From: Streptomyces sp. NBC_00193
Lineage (GTDB): Bacteria > Actinomycetota > Actinomycetes > Streptomycetales > Streptomycetaceae
Assembly (NCBI RefSeq): GCF_026342735.1
Contig: NZ_JAPEMM010000001.1
Coordinates: 2,852,001-2,916,000 of the forward strand
Length of the DNA stretch: 64,000 nt
Direction of reading: 5' to 3'
Positions 17,133 through 25,182 of the stretch are shown here, piece after piece (the stretch's first letter is position 1; the number at the start of each line of letters is the position of its first letter). The translations under genes and the position numbers were made by a program. The notes under the pieces are model-generated. The model made no database searches and was not told the DNA's origin. It saw nothing but the letters and a program-made list of their open reading frames with translations.

Positions 17133-18092
17133 GTGAATCGCCATCGGACAGCCATATCGGTTCTGCTCGCGACGGGCGCCCTGCTCGCGGGTGCGTTGAC
17201 GGCGGCCTCCCCCTCGGCCGCCGTACAGCGCCCCGCCTCCCCGGGCTCCTGGTCGGCCGAGCGGATGCGGGCCGCCACCCCGCTGGACATCACGGCCGCC
17301 CCGGGCGCGAGTGCCCGTACGGCGCCCACCACGGCCGAGCACCCCACGACGATCGCCCCGACCCCCGCGAGTTCCTCCCCCACGGCCTCCCTCAAGGCCT
17401 CACCCGCGGCCTTCCCCCAGCCGGGCGGCGCCTGGACATCCGGCGGCGCGGTGGTCAAAACCTCGGGCCGGGTCTTCTTCACCTTCAACGGGAAGAGCGC
17501 CTCCTGCTCGGGCGACTCGATCACCAGCGCCAACGGCAGCACGGTGATCACCGCCGGCCACTGCGTGAAGTACCAGGGCGCCTGGCACACCGACTGGATC
17601 TTCGTCCCGGGCTACGACAACGGGAACGCGCCCTACGGGCAGTGGAGGGCCACCAAGACCTTCGCGACCGACCAGTGGGTGGCGAGCGAGGACATGAACA
17701 TGGACGTCGGCCTGGCGGTCGTCGCCCCGCTGAACGGCCGGACGCTCAGCCAGACCGTCGGAGCCCAGGGCATCGTGTTCAACGGTGGCTACAACAAGAA
17801 GATGTACGCCTTCGGCTTCCCGGCGGCGGCCCCGTACGACGGCACCAAGCTCGTCTACTGCAGCGGCAACAGCGGCAAGGACTTCCTGCTGACCAAGGAC
17901 CACAGCCTGCCGTGCAACATGACCGGCGGCTCCAGCGGCGGCCCCTGGTTCCAGGACTTCAACGAGGCGACCGGTCTGGGCACCCAGGTCTCGGTGAACA
18001 GCTTCGGCTACACGTTCCTCCCGAACCGGATGTACGGCCCGTACTTCGGCAACGAGGCGAAGGCGGCCTACGACAAGGCCCAGACCGCCTGA
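17133..18092 (+). CDS. Secreted trypsin-like serine peptidase
   Basis: 319 residues from the GTG at 17133 (AGAAGGAG 8 nt upstream). Residues 1-30 form a Sec signal peptide ending PSAA. A Pro/Thr/Ser-rich propeptide-like stretch (about 31-95) precedes the protease domain with His143 (TAGHC), Asp191 (NMDVGLAVV) and Ser268 (GGSSGGPW). The two Cys before and at the His loop (SASCSGD, AGHC) and a second pair (YCSGN, PCNMTGG) fit disulphides of the glutamyl endopeptidase/S1 type. It is probably exported and degrades protein extracellularly. Monocistronic, followed by tRNA-Ser. Confidence 0.92.
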   Translation: MNRHRTAISVLLATGALLAGALTAASPSAAVQRPASPGSWSAERMRAATPLDITAAPGASARTAPTTAEHPTTIAPTPASSSPTASLKASPAAFPQPGGAWTSGGAVVKTSGRVFFTFNGKSASCSGDSITSANGSTVITAGHCVKYQGAWHTDWIFVPGYDNGNAPYGQWRATKTFATDQWVASEDMNMDVGLAVVAPLNGRTLSQTVGAQGIVFNGGYNKKMYAFGFPAAAPYDGTKLVYCSGNSGKDFLLTKDHSLPCNMTGGSSGGPWFQDFNEATGLGTQVSVNSFGYTFLPNRMYGPYFGNEAKAAYDKAQTA

Positions 18093-18149
18093 CCTCCCGA
18101 AAATCCCCAGCGCCGCCCACCCCAGCCGCCCGGTACTCTGTACCGGCCA

Positions 18150-18234
18150 GGTGGGTTGCCCGAGCGGCCTAAGGGAACGGTCTTGAAAACCGTCGTGGCG
18201 CGAGTCACCGTGGGTTCAAATCCCACACCCACCG
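18150..18234 (+). tRNA. tRNA-Ser (anticodon UGA)
   Basis: A class II tRNA of 85 nt. The acceptor stem GGTGGGT (18150-18156) pairs with ACCCACC (18227-18233) and the discriminator is G. The anticodon loop CTTGAAA gives TGA (18184-18186), reading UCA/UCG-type serine codons. The long variable arm (GTGGCGCGAGTCAC) is the serine signature, and the T-loop GGTTCAAATCC is present. CCA is not encoded. Confidence 0.97.
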
Positions 18235-18261
18235 CACCAGGCAGGGCCAAGGCCCAGCCCG

Positions 18262-18294
18262 GAAGGGGTGCCACCGACCAGGTGGCACCCCTTC
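18262..18294 (+). terminator. Terminator of tRNA-Ser(UGA)
   Basis: A 14-bp perfect stem (GAAGGGGTGCCACC, 18262-18275, with 18281-18294) around a 5-base loop begins 28 bp after the tRNA. It also stands downstream of the broken monooxygenase gene on the other strand. Confidence 0.85.
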
Positions 18295-18331
18295 TGCGTT
18301 CTCCCCGGGCGTGCGCACACCGTCCGATGGA

Positions 18332-19539
18332 TCAGTAGTCCTTGAGGGTGATGGAGTTCGCGGCCTTCTGGATCGGCTCCATGACCTTGGCCATCATGCG
18401 CTGCTTGCCCGGCAGGCGGCCCAGGAGGGAGAGCATGGTCAGCTGGATCGAGATCTGGCGCTTGGTCCGCATGACCATGTGCTTGATGTTCGAGGGGCCG
18501 AGCTTCTGGTTCTCCTCCGCGAAGCTGCGCATCTCGCGTTCGTAGCCCGCGAAGCCGGCCAGGTGGTCGCCGCCGGCCGCCGCGAGCTCGCCCGCCAGGA
18601 CGTAGGCACCGACCAGGGCCAGGCTGGTGCCCTGGCCGGAGGCGGGCGAGGCGCAGTACGCGGAGTCGCCGACCAGGGTGGTGCGGCCCTTGGACCAGTG
18701 GTCCAGGTGGGCCTGGCTGAGGGAGTCGAAGTAGAAGTCCGGGGCCTCGTCAAGGGCCGCGAGGAGCCGGGGCACCTCCCAGGCCTCGCCCGCGTACGCC
18801 TCCACCAGCAGCTTCTTCTGCTGGGAGACGTCGTGCCGGTCGTAATCCAGCGGCCCCGAGGTGAAGAGGAACATCGCCTTCGCGCCGGTGTCCTTGGCGG
18901 TGCTGTACGTCAGGGCCGTGCGCAGGGGGAGACGTAGGTCAGCTCCCAGCGGTCGAGGTCGAGGTGGTTGGGGACGCTGTAGATCGAGACGTAGTAGCCG
19001 AGGTCCCGGATGAAGCGCTCCTCGGGTCCGAAGGCCAGCGCCCGGGTGTTGGAATGCAGCCCGTCGGCGCCGACGACCAGGTCGAAGACGCGGCGCTCAC
19101 CGCCGTCGAGCTCCACCTCGATGCCGTCCGCGGTCTCCGTGGCGGAGGCGATGGAGGCGCCGAAGAGGTACTCGACACCGTCGGCTCCGTCGACGGTGAG
19201 GTCGTAGAGGATCCGGTTCAGGTCGCCGCGCAGGATCTCCGCGTCGTGGCCCGCGCGGCCGCCGAAGGTGTCACCGTCGAGCGTCGCCACCCGCTTGCCC
19301 GCCGCGTTGACGATGGAGCCGCCCTGGACGTCGGTCCGCTGGGCGCGGACGGTGTCGAGGACCCCGGCGCGGGACACCACGTCGAGCGCGGCACCGCGGA
19401 TGTCGATCTTGTAGCCGCCCTCCCGGAGGACGGAGGCGCGCTCGACCACGGTCGGTCGGAAACCGTGGTGGCGCAGCCAGTGGGCCAGGGCGGTGCCCGC
19501 GATGCCTGCATCCGATATCAGTACGTTTCGGTTCTGCAT
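18332..19539 (-). pseudogene. FAD-dependent monooxygenase, frameshifted
   Basis: Two reading frames together make a full PHBH-type aromatic hydroxylase of about 400 residues. The first (19539-18910) carries the FAD-binding Rossmann start MQNRNVLISDAGIAG and the DG motif (VVGADGLHSNTR). The second continues with MFLFTSGPL, the GD motif (TTLVGDSAYCASPASGQGTSLAL) and the C-terminus. The switch occurs at a run of five G on the plus strand (18925-18929); one extra base restores a continuous LTYVSPLRTALTYSTAKD. In addition the first Gly of GxGxxG is Asp. Either decay or a sequencing error could explain the shift; the Gly loss favours decay. Confidence 0.82.
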
Positions 19540-19832
19540 GGAACTAGGTCCCCCGACCATGAGAAGAAGATCCGCCGCGCTGTGGTGGAGCATGGTGCGC
19601 GAGCTGAGCCGATGTCAACAGCCGTCTGTGGAAGGGGAGATGGCGATCTTGCGGTGAAAGTCCCGGCCGGGCTCGCGCGAGGTTTCAGGGGATCGAAATT
19701 ATGCGATTAGCCCCTTTGAGTGGTGTTTGTCGGAAGATCGGCGCGGGGCGTGGAGGCGCTCCGCTTGCGCCCGCATCATGACGAATGTATTCAGATCCGC
19801 CCGTCGGAACATTGCGAAACGAGGGACCCGTC

Positions 19833-20255
19833 ATGGCTCACCGCAGCACCATCACGTCGATCTGGACCACCGTCCTTGCGGCCCTCGTGGCCCTCCTCGC
19901 CTCCCTCGGCTTCGGCGGCAAGGCCGCCCAGGCCGCCGCCACCCCGCTCTCCTCCTCCCCCGCCGCCGCCCCCGCGGCCGTCGCGGCGCACCGGCCGGCC
20001 TTCATGGCCCGACGGACCTGGAGGGCGATGATGCGCGGTGGTTCGCTCCCGCCCACCATCAAGCAGCGCATCCGCGCCGAGGCGCACGGCAAGACCCCGT
20101 CCGTCCGCCGCTCCACCACCGCCCTGTCCGCCGGTTCGGGAACCGGGTCCGGGTCCGGGTCCGAGTTCGGGGTGGACGACAGCGTCCGTAGCGCCGCGAT
20201 TGCCGCAGCGGTCCGCGTCGGAGCCGCTCGCCGGGAGATGGCCCTCGCCGCGTAG
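19833..20255 (+). CDS. Small secreted Ala/Ser-rich protein, hypothetical
   Basis: 140 residues from the ATG at 19833 (GAGGGA upstream). A signal peptide-like N-terminus (about 1-36, IWTTVLAALVALLASLGFGGKAAQA) is followed by an Ala/Pro-rich patch, a basic segment (RPAFMARRTWRAMMRGGSLPPTIKQRIRAEAHG), a GSGTGSGSGS linker and an alpha-helical tail. It resembles the short Streptomyces DUF6344-type proteins in layout, but I cannot confirm the family. No enzyme motif is seen. It is followed by 800 bp of non-coding, repeat-rich DNA. Confidence 0.6.
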   Translation: MAHRSTITSIWTTVLAALVALLASLGFGGKAAQAAATPLSSSPAAAPAAVAAHRPAFMARRTWRAMMRGGSLPPTIKQRIRAEAHGKTPSVRRSTTALSAGSGTGSGSGSEFGVDDSVRSAAIAAAVRVGAARREMALAA

Positions 20256-20294
20256 TGCGCGGCACGGAGCACTCGTACCGCACGCAGACGCGGC

Positions 20295-20422
20295 ACCCGT
20301 CGACCGCAGGACTCGTCGACCGCAGGGCCCGTCGACCGCAGGGCCCGTCGACTGAAGGACCCGTCGACCGTAGGACCCGTAGATCTCAGGATCCGTTGAT
20401 CGCAGGACGCAGTGCGCGCAGG
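20295..20422 (+). repeat. Eight tandem copies of a 16-bp repeat
   Basis: Eight consecutive 16-bp units with consensus ACCCGTCGACCGCAGG occupy 20295-20422 without gaps. Copies 1-5 differ from the consensus by zero to three bases, copies 6-8 progressively more. Most copies centre on GTCGAC, a short palindrome. Units are adjacent with no spacer, so this is not a CRISPR array. Confidence 0.88.
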
Positions 20423-20652
20423 TGCAAGGTGTAGGGCCCAGTGCGCGGCGCCCGGACGCAGGACACGGCAGGACGCGGCGGGACCCAGTACCCAGGACTC
20501 AGTACCAGGAGTACCCGCCACCCAGTACGCAGGAGCACGCAGCAGCAAGGCAGCAGAACACGAGAGCAACGCAACGCAGCGCAGCGCAGCGCAGGCGCTT
20601 GAGCCCGGTCGGTCGGTGTGAGCAGGCCGCGACCGCGGATCGTGCCGTGAAG

Positions 20653-20702
20653 GTGCCCCGGAGCGGGGCACAGAGGGAACGCCCCGGCGAGCGCCGGGGG
20701 CG
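20653..20702 (+). terminator. Two tandem hairpins
   Basis: GTGCCCCG (20653-20660) pairs with CGGGGCAC (20664-20671) across a 3-base loop. CGCCCCGGC (20680-20688) pairs with the sequence to 20702 with one bulged base. They could terminate a transcript coming from the secreted-protein gene or the repeat array. Confidence 0.55.
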
Positions 20703-21058
20703 TGCAGGGGGCGTGAAGCTTGGCAGCGCAGGGCCGCAGGCCCGGGAGACGGTGGGGTTCCCGGACGGCGCGGCCCTTTTCGGCATGTCCGGGGCCGGCC
20801 GTTTTGGCGGAACGGTTCGCCCCTTGCCCGGCAGGGGTTTCAGCGGGTCTCGACGCGCTGACCTGGGGCGCCGGGGGCGCGCATGGGGTTTATCCGATGT
20901 TGGTCATGCTTGCGGGGGAATCGAGGGCTCCGGGGTGGTTCGCCGGGGATTCGGTGGGCAACTCTGGTCTCGCGACGTCGTCACCACACGGAAAGACCGA
21001 GGCGGTCGGCCAACTGCCTTGGAGTAAACCCCACTTCGGTTTTCTGGAGGATACAGAC

Positions 21059-21370
21059 ATGGCAAGCATCCGTACCGCCCGCGTCATCGCCGCCGTCGCC
21101 GCTCTCCCCCTCGCCGTCGCCCTCTTCGGCGGGGTGGCATCGGCCGACAACGGCTCCTTCGCGAACGACGGATCGAATGCGAGCGTCGCCAGCATCATCG
21201 GCAGCGGCGTGGGTGGCAACAACCACGGCAACTCCTCCACCTCGCAGCAGGTGGCCACCGGATCCGGCGCGTCCAACCAGAACAACACCGCGCAGGTCAA
21301 CGGCTCGGCCTTCACCGCGATCGAACAGCACAACTCCACCGTCGCCGTGAACTTCTACCCCTGGTGGTAG
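21059..21370 (+). CDS. Small secreted Asn/Ser/Gly-rich protein
   Basis: 103 residues from the ATG at 21059 (CTGGAGGA upstream). A clean signal peptide (about 1-29, ending GVASA) leaves a mature chain of about 74 residues rich in Asn, Ser, Gly, Gln and Thr with no Cys or Lys, ending FYPWW. The spacing of Gln/Asn/Gly (SQQVATGSGASNQNNTAQV) recalls amyloid-forming repeats such as curlin, but only loosely, and it is not a chaplin or rodlin. Surface or aerial-hypha function is a guess. It has its own promoter region and a strong terminator. Confidence 0.75.
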   Translation: MASIRTARVIAAVAALPLAVALFGGVASADNGSFANDGSNASVASIIGSGVGGNNHGNSSTSQQVATGSGASNQNNTAQVNGSAFTAIEQHNSTVAVNFYPWW

Positions 21371-21396
21371 TGGCGGCCTGAGCCGCACCGACTCTT

Positions 21397-21448
21397 GAGG
21401 GCGCCTGCGCGACCGGACCGGCTGGGGTCCGGTAGTGCGGGCGCCCTC
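21397..21448 (+). terminator. Compound hairpin terminator
   Basis: The outer stem GAGGGCGCC (21397-21405) pairs with GGCGCCCTC (21440-21448) and encloses an inner stem ACCGGACC/GGTCCGGT. It lies 27 bp after the small secreted-protein stop. Confidence 0.8.
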
Positions 21449-21483
21449 GGGCGTTCCGGGCCCTCCGTCACAGTGCCCCGGCC

Positions 21484-21516
21484 TTGACATCCACCTGGAA
21501 TCTGACGGACAGTCAG
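21484..21516 (+). promoter_or_regulatory. Promoter with palindromic operator for the igr-like operon
   Basis: TTGACA (21484-21489) is a perfect -35. With an 18-bp spacer, GACAGT (21508-21513) is a possible weak -10. A 15-bp inverted repeat CTGACGGACAGTCAG (21502-21516) covers that -10, the arrangement expected of a TetR-type repressor site. It lies 36 bp before the first start codon. No regulator gene for it is present in the window. Confidence 0.6.
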
Positions 21517-21552
21517 CTCCACGTGATGATGTGATGCCGGGAGGCCAGCGCC

Positions 21553-22710
21553 GTGCACCTCGCCCCGACCGAAGGCCAGTTGCGGCTCCGTTCCGAGCTG
21601 CGGGAGTACTTCGGAAACCTGCTGCCGGACGGGGTGCCCGAGGACCCCGCCGAGCAGCGCGCACTACTGCGCCGAATAGGCGCCGACGGACTCCTCGGCC
21701 TCGGCTGGCCCGTCGAGTACGGAGGCCAGGGCCGCGGCCCGGACGAGCAGTTCGTGTTCTTCGACGAGGCCTACCGGGCCGGCGCCCCCGTCTCCATGGT
21801 CACCCTCAACACCGTCGGCCCGACCCTGATGAAGTACGGGACGCAGGAGCAGAAGGACTACTTCCTGCCCCGGATCCTCAAGGGCGAACTCGTCTTCGCC
21901 ATCGGCTACTCCGAGCCGGAGGCGGGCACCGACCTCGCCTCCCTGCGCACCAGGGCCGTCCGCGACGACCAGGGCTGGCTGATCGACGGCCAGAAGATCT
22001 TCACTTCCAACGCCCAGAACGCCGACTGGATCTGGCTCGCCTGCCGCACCGACCCGGAGGCCCCCAAGCACAAGGGCATCTCCATCATCCTGGTGCCCAC
22101 CGACGACCCCGGCTTCTCCTGGACCCCGATCGACACCGTCGGCGGCCTGACCACGACCGCCACGTACTACGACTCCATCCGCGTGCCCGCCGGCAACCTC
22201 GTCGGCCCCGAGCACGGCGGCTGGGGCCTGATCACCAACCAGCTCAACCACGAACGCGTCGCCCTCGCCGCCATCGGCATGCAGGCCGAGGACTTCTACC
22301 GGGGCGCCCTCGACCACGCCCGCACCCCCGACCCGGTCACCGGCGAGCGTCCCGCCGACCGCCCCTGGGTGCAGTCGCGGCTCGCCGAGGCCCATGCGCG
22401 CCTCGCCGCCGTACGACTCCTCAACTGGCGCCTAGTCCAGGACGTCGGCGCCGGCACCCTGGCCCCGGGCGACGCGAGCGGCGTGAAGTTCCTGGGCACC
22501 GAGTCCACCGTCGAGGTGTACCGGATCTGCCAGGAGGTGGTGGGGGAGGAGGCGCTCGTCCGGGGGCCCGGCCCCGAGGTCTTCGCGGGCGGGGAGCTGG
22601 AGCGGATGAACAGGGCCGCCCAGATCAACACCTTCGGGGGCGGCGTCAGCGAGGTCCAACGGGAGATCGTCGCCATGATGCGGCTCGGTATGAAGGGAAG
22701 GAAGCGATGA
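21553..22710 (+). CDS. Acyl-CoA dehydrogenase, FadE29/ChsE2-like
   Basis: 385 residues from the GTG at 21553 (GGGAGG upstream), full ACAD length. It has the N-terminal helical domain, the FAD/substrate motif YSEPEAGTDLASLRTRAV and IDGQKIFTSNAQNADWIWLACRTD, and the C-terminal helical bundle ending QINTFGGGVSEVQREIVAMM. In M. tuberculosis, FadE29 pairs with FadE28 to form the heterotetramer ChsE1-ChsE2 acting on a 3-carbon sterol side chain; the second, shorter ACAD here (23708) makes the same pairing likely. First gene of a five-gene overlapping operon; ATGA overlap with the next gene. Confidence 0.9.
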   Translation: MHLAPTEGQLRLRSELREYFGNLLPDGVPEDPAEQRALLRRIGADGLLGLGWPVEYGGQGRGPDEQFVFFDEAYRAGAPVSMVTLNTVGPTLMKYGTQEQKDYFLPRILKGELVFAIGYSEPEAGTDLASLRTRAVRDDQGWLIDGQKIFTSNAQNADWIWLACRTDPEAPKHKGISIILVPTDDPGFSWTPIDTVGGLTTTATYYDSIRVPAGNLVGPEHGGWGLITNQLNHERVALAAIGMQAEDFYRGALDHARTPDPVTGERPADRPWVQSRLAEAHARLAAVRLLNWRLVQDVGAGTLAPGDASGVKFLGTESTVEVYRICQEVVGEEALVRGPGPEVFAGGELERMNRAAQINTFGGGVSEVQREIVAMMRLGMKGRKR

Positions 22711-23708
22711 CCGCCACGCCCGCCACCGGAACATCGGAAGCGGAGACGGAAGCAGCCGCGGAGGCAGCGCGCTTCCACACCCTCCTCGCGTCCTTCGAAG
22801 GGCAGCCCGCCGCCACCGCCGGCCAGGGCAAGGACGCGGTCAACGAGCCGATGATCCGCCACTGGTGCGAGGCGATGGGCGATGCCAACCCCGCCTACAC
22901 CGGCCCGGACGCCATCGCCCCGCCCACCATGCTCCAGGCGTGGACGCTGGGCGGACTCTCCGGCCACGGCGACCGCTCCTCGGCCTACGACGAGCTCCTC
23001 GCACTGCTCGACGGCGCGGGCTGCACCTCCGTCGTCGCCACCGACTGCGAGCAGGAGTACCTGAGGCCGCTGCGCCCCGGCGACGCGATCACCTTCGACG
23101 CCGTCATCGAGTCGGTGTCGCCGCGCAAGACCACCAAGCTCGGCACGGGACACTTCGTGACCACCCGCATGGACGTCCACGCCAACGGCGAACCGGCCGG
23201 GACCCACCGCTTCCGGATCCTCAAGTACGCCCCGGCGGCGAAGAAGCCCACCGCGCCGGGAGGGTCCACCGAGCCGAGCCGGTCCACCGAGCAGGCCAAG
23301 AAGAAGCCCGCCCAGCGCCCCCGCCCCGTGATCAACCGCGACAACCAGGGCTTCTGGGACGGCGTCCGCGCGCACAAGCTCCTGATCCAGCGCTGCACCG
23401 CCTGCGCGACGCTCCGCTTCCCCTGGCTCCCCGGCTGCAACACCTGCGGGAGCCCGGACTGGGACACGGTCGAGGCGTCCGGGGCAGGCACGGTGTTCAG
23501 TTACGTGGTCATGCACCATCCGCCCTTCCCCGCCTTCGACCCGCCCTACGCGGTGGCGCTCGTCGAGCTCGCCGAAGGGGTCCGGATGGTCAGCAACATC
23601 ACCGGCGTCCCGTACGACAAGGTCCGCATCGGGCTGCCCGTGCACCTGGAGTTCCTGCGCGTGGACGAGGAACTGGAACTGCCCGTCTTCCGGGGGAGCG
23701 AGGCCTGA
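22707..23708 (+). CDS. MaoC hydratase / DUF35 OB-fold fusion (ChsH2-like)
   Basis: 333 residues. The N-terminal half (about 15-175) is a MaoC-type hot-dog (FAS1-like dehydratase N domain: MIRHWCEAMGDANPAYTG). A Lys/Ser/Pro linker (about 178-210) leads to a DUF35 domain with a rubredoxin-like zinc ribbon (RCTACATLRFPWLPGCNTCG) and an OB fold (about 255-330). This is the architecture of ChsH2, which pairs with ChsH1 as an enoyl-CoA hydratase and, through DUF35, docks and activates the aldolase Ltp2. Both putative partners follow in this operon. Starts by ATGA overlap. Confidence 0.9.
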   Translation: MTATPATGTSEAETEAAAEAARFHTLLASFEGQPAATAGQGKDAVNEPMIRHWCEAMGDANPAYTGPDAIAPPTMLQAWTLGGLSGHGDRSSAYDELLALLDGAGCTSVVATDCEQEYLRPLRPGDAITFDAVIESVSPRKTTKLGTGHFVTTRMDVHANGEPAGTHRFRILKYAPAAKKPTAPGGSTEPSRSTEQAKKKPAQRPRPVINRDNQGFWDGVRAHKLLIQRCTACATLRFPWLPGCNTCGSPDWDTVEASGAGTVFSYVVMHHPPFPAFDPPYAVALVELAEGVRMVSNITGVPYDKVRIGLPVHLEFLRVDEELELPVFRGSEA

Positions 23709-24754
23709 TGGACTTCCACCCCACCGAGGAACAGGCCGCCGCGGCCGGACTCGCCGCCCAGATCTTCGGCGACCTCGCCACCCACGACCGCCTCGGCGCC
23801 GCCGGCACCGGCAGTGACGCCGAGCTGTGGAAGGCCCTCACCACCGCCGGGCTGACCGCCGCCGTCGAGGACGTCGGCCTGCTCGGCCTGGTGCTCCTGC
23901 TGGAGGAACAGGGCCGCACGACCGCGCAGGTCCCGTACGCCGTCACGTGCGTGTACGGGATCCTCGCCCTGACCCGGCACGGCACCGACGAGCAGCGTGC
24001 CCGGCTGCTCCCCGCGCTGAGTTCCGGAGACGCGGTCGCCACCGGGGCCTTCCCGGACCGCGGCCGGATCACCGCTTCGCCGGACGGCCGGCTCACCGGC
24101 GGAGCCCCCGCCGTGCCCTGGCTGCGCGAGGCCACGCACGTCCTGGTCCCGGACGGGACGGGAGCCCTGTGGCTCGTACGGACGGACGGGCCCGGGGTGC
24201 GTACGGAGCCGGTGGAGACCACCGCGCCCTGGTCGGCGGGCCGCCTGACCCTGACCGGCGCCGAGGCGGAACGGGTCGGAGGGGAGGGCGCCCACGCGGA
24301 CGTACTGGCCGTCGCCCGGACCGCCTTCGCCGGCCTCCAGGCAGGGGTCTGCGCGGGCTCGCTGGCCCGCGCCGTGGAGTACACCTCCACCCGCGAGCAG
24401 TTCGGCCGGCCGCTCTCCACCAACCAGGGGGTCATGCTGCGCGCGGCCGACGCCTACATGGACACCGAGGCGATACGGGTCACCGCGTACGAGGCGGCCT
24501 GGCGCATGGACGAGGGACTCCCGGCGGGCGAGCACGCGCTGACGGCGGCCTGGTGGGCCTCGGAAGCGGGCAAACGGGTCGTCCACGCGGGCCAGCACCT
24601 GCACGGCGGCATGGGCGCCGACCTCGACCACCCGGTCCACCGGCACTTCCTGTGGGGACGCCAGCTCGACGCGTACCTGGGCTGCGGCAGCGAACTGCTG
24701 GCCGAGCTGGGCGCGGTCCTGTCCGACGACGCACCCGAAGGGGACGCCGCATGA
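23708..24754 (+). CDS. Short acyl-CoA dehydrogenase, FadE28/ChsE1-like
   Basis: 348 residues, shorter than standard ACADs (about 380), as in FadE28. It starts by TGATG overlap. The N-terminal domain is abbreviated, and the C-terminal bundle is preserved: CAGSLARAVEYTSTREQFGRPLSTNQGVMLRAADAYMD and HGGMGADLDHPVHRHFLWG. Heteromeric ACADs of this sort have one catalytic and one structural FAD-binding subunit, and I expect this to pair with the product of 21553. The substrate would be a bulky acyl-CoA with a short side chain. This is an inference from operon layout and length. Confidence 0.85.
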   Translation: MDFHPTEEQAAAAGLAAQIFGDLATHDRLGAAGTGSDAELWKALTTAGLTAAVEDVGLLGLVLLLEEQGRTTAQVPYAVTCVYGILALTRHGTDEQRARLLPALSSGDAVATGAFPDRGRITASPDGRLTGGAPAVPWLREATHVLVPDGTGALWLVRTDGPGVRTEPVETTAPWSAGRLTLTGAEAERVGGEGAHADVLAVARTAFAGLQAGVCAGSLARAVEYTSTREQFGRPLSTNQGVMLRAADAYMDTEAIRVTAYEAAWRMDEGLPAGEHALTAAWWASEAGKRVVHAGQHLHGGMGADLDHPVHRHFLWGRQLDAYLGCGSELLAELGAVLSDDAPEGDAA

Positions 24755-25182
24755 ACATCGGCGACACACTGCCGCCGCTGGAGATACCGGTCACCCGCAC
24801 CCTGATCGTCGCGGGCGCGATCGCCTCCCGCGACTACCAGGACGTGCACCACGACGCGGTGCTCGCGCGGGAGAAGGGCTCCCCGGACATCTTCATGAAC
24901 ATCCTGACGACCAACGGCCTGGTCGGCCGGTACATCACCGACCACCTCGGCCCGCGCGCGGTCCTGCGCAAGGTGGCGATCCGCCTCGGCGCCCCGAACT
25001 ACCCCGGCGACACCATGACGCTGACCGGGACCGTCACCGCCCTGGACGGGGACACCGTGGAGATCCGCGTGGTCGGCGCCAACGGCATCGGCCACCACGT
25101 CACCGGCACGGTCACCGTCACGCTGGACACCACGCCGGACACCACGCCGGACGGCCCCGGCACCCCGGAGGGCACGGCATGA
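24751..25182 (+). CDS. MaoC-like hydratase (ChsH1-like)
   Basis: 143 residues, a single hot-dog domain: ASRDYQDVHHDAVLAREKGSPDIFMNILTTNGLVGRYITDHLG carries the hydratase-2-like Asp/His pair (D-x-x-H). In the mycobacterial complex ChsH1 supplies the active site and ChsH2 the acyl-CoA tunnel. It starts by ATGA overlap with the preceding gene and ends by ATGA overlap with the next. A Thr/Asp/Pro repeat (DTTPDTTPDGPGTP) at the C-terminus is a lineage-specific tail. Confidence 0.88.
   Translation: MNIGDTLPPLEIPVTRTLIVAGAIASRDYQDVHHDAVLAREKGSPDIFMNILTTNGLVGRYITDHLGPRAVLRKVAIRLGAPNYPGDTMTLTGTVTALDGDTVEIRVVGANGIGHHVTGTVTVTLDTTPDTTPDGPGTPEGTA

Larger units (their letters stand above)
20256..21058. 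other. 803-bp non-coding tract with repeats and hairpins
   Basis: Between two small secreted-protein genes. It contains a decaying 16-bp tandem array (20295-20422), then CAG/ACGCAG-rich simple sequence to about 20620 (GCAGCGCAGCGCAGCGCAG near 20577), two adjacent hairpins (20653-20702) and the promoter region of the next gene. Codon bias does not support any of the long open frames on either strand. It could be a recombination scar, a DNA-protein landing zone or an untranslated RNA; nothing decides. Confidence 0.65.

Noticed and set aside
20295..20422. CRISPR array
   Set aside because: The 16-bp units are adjacent with no spacers and no cas genes are nearby.
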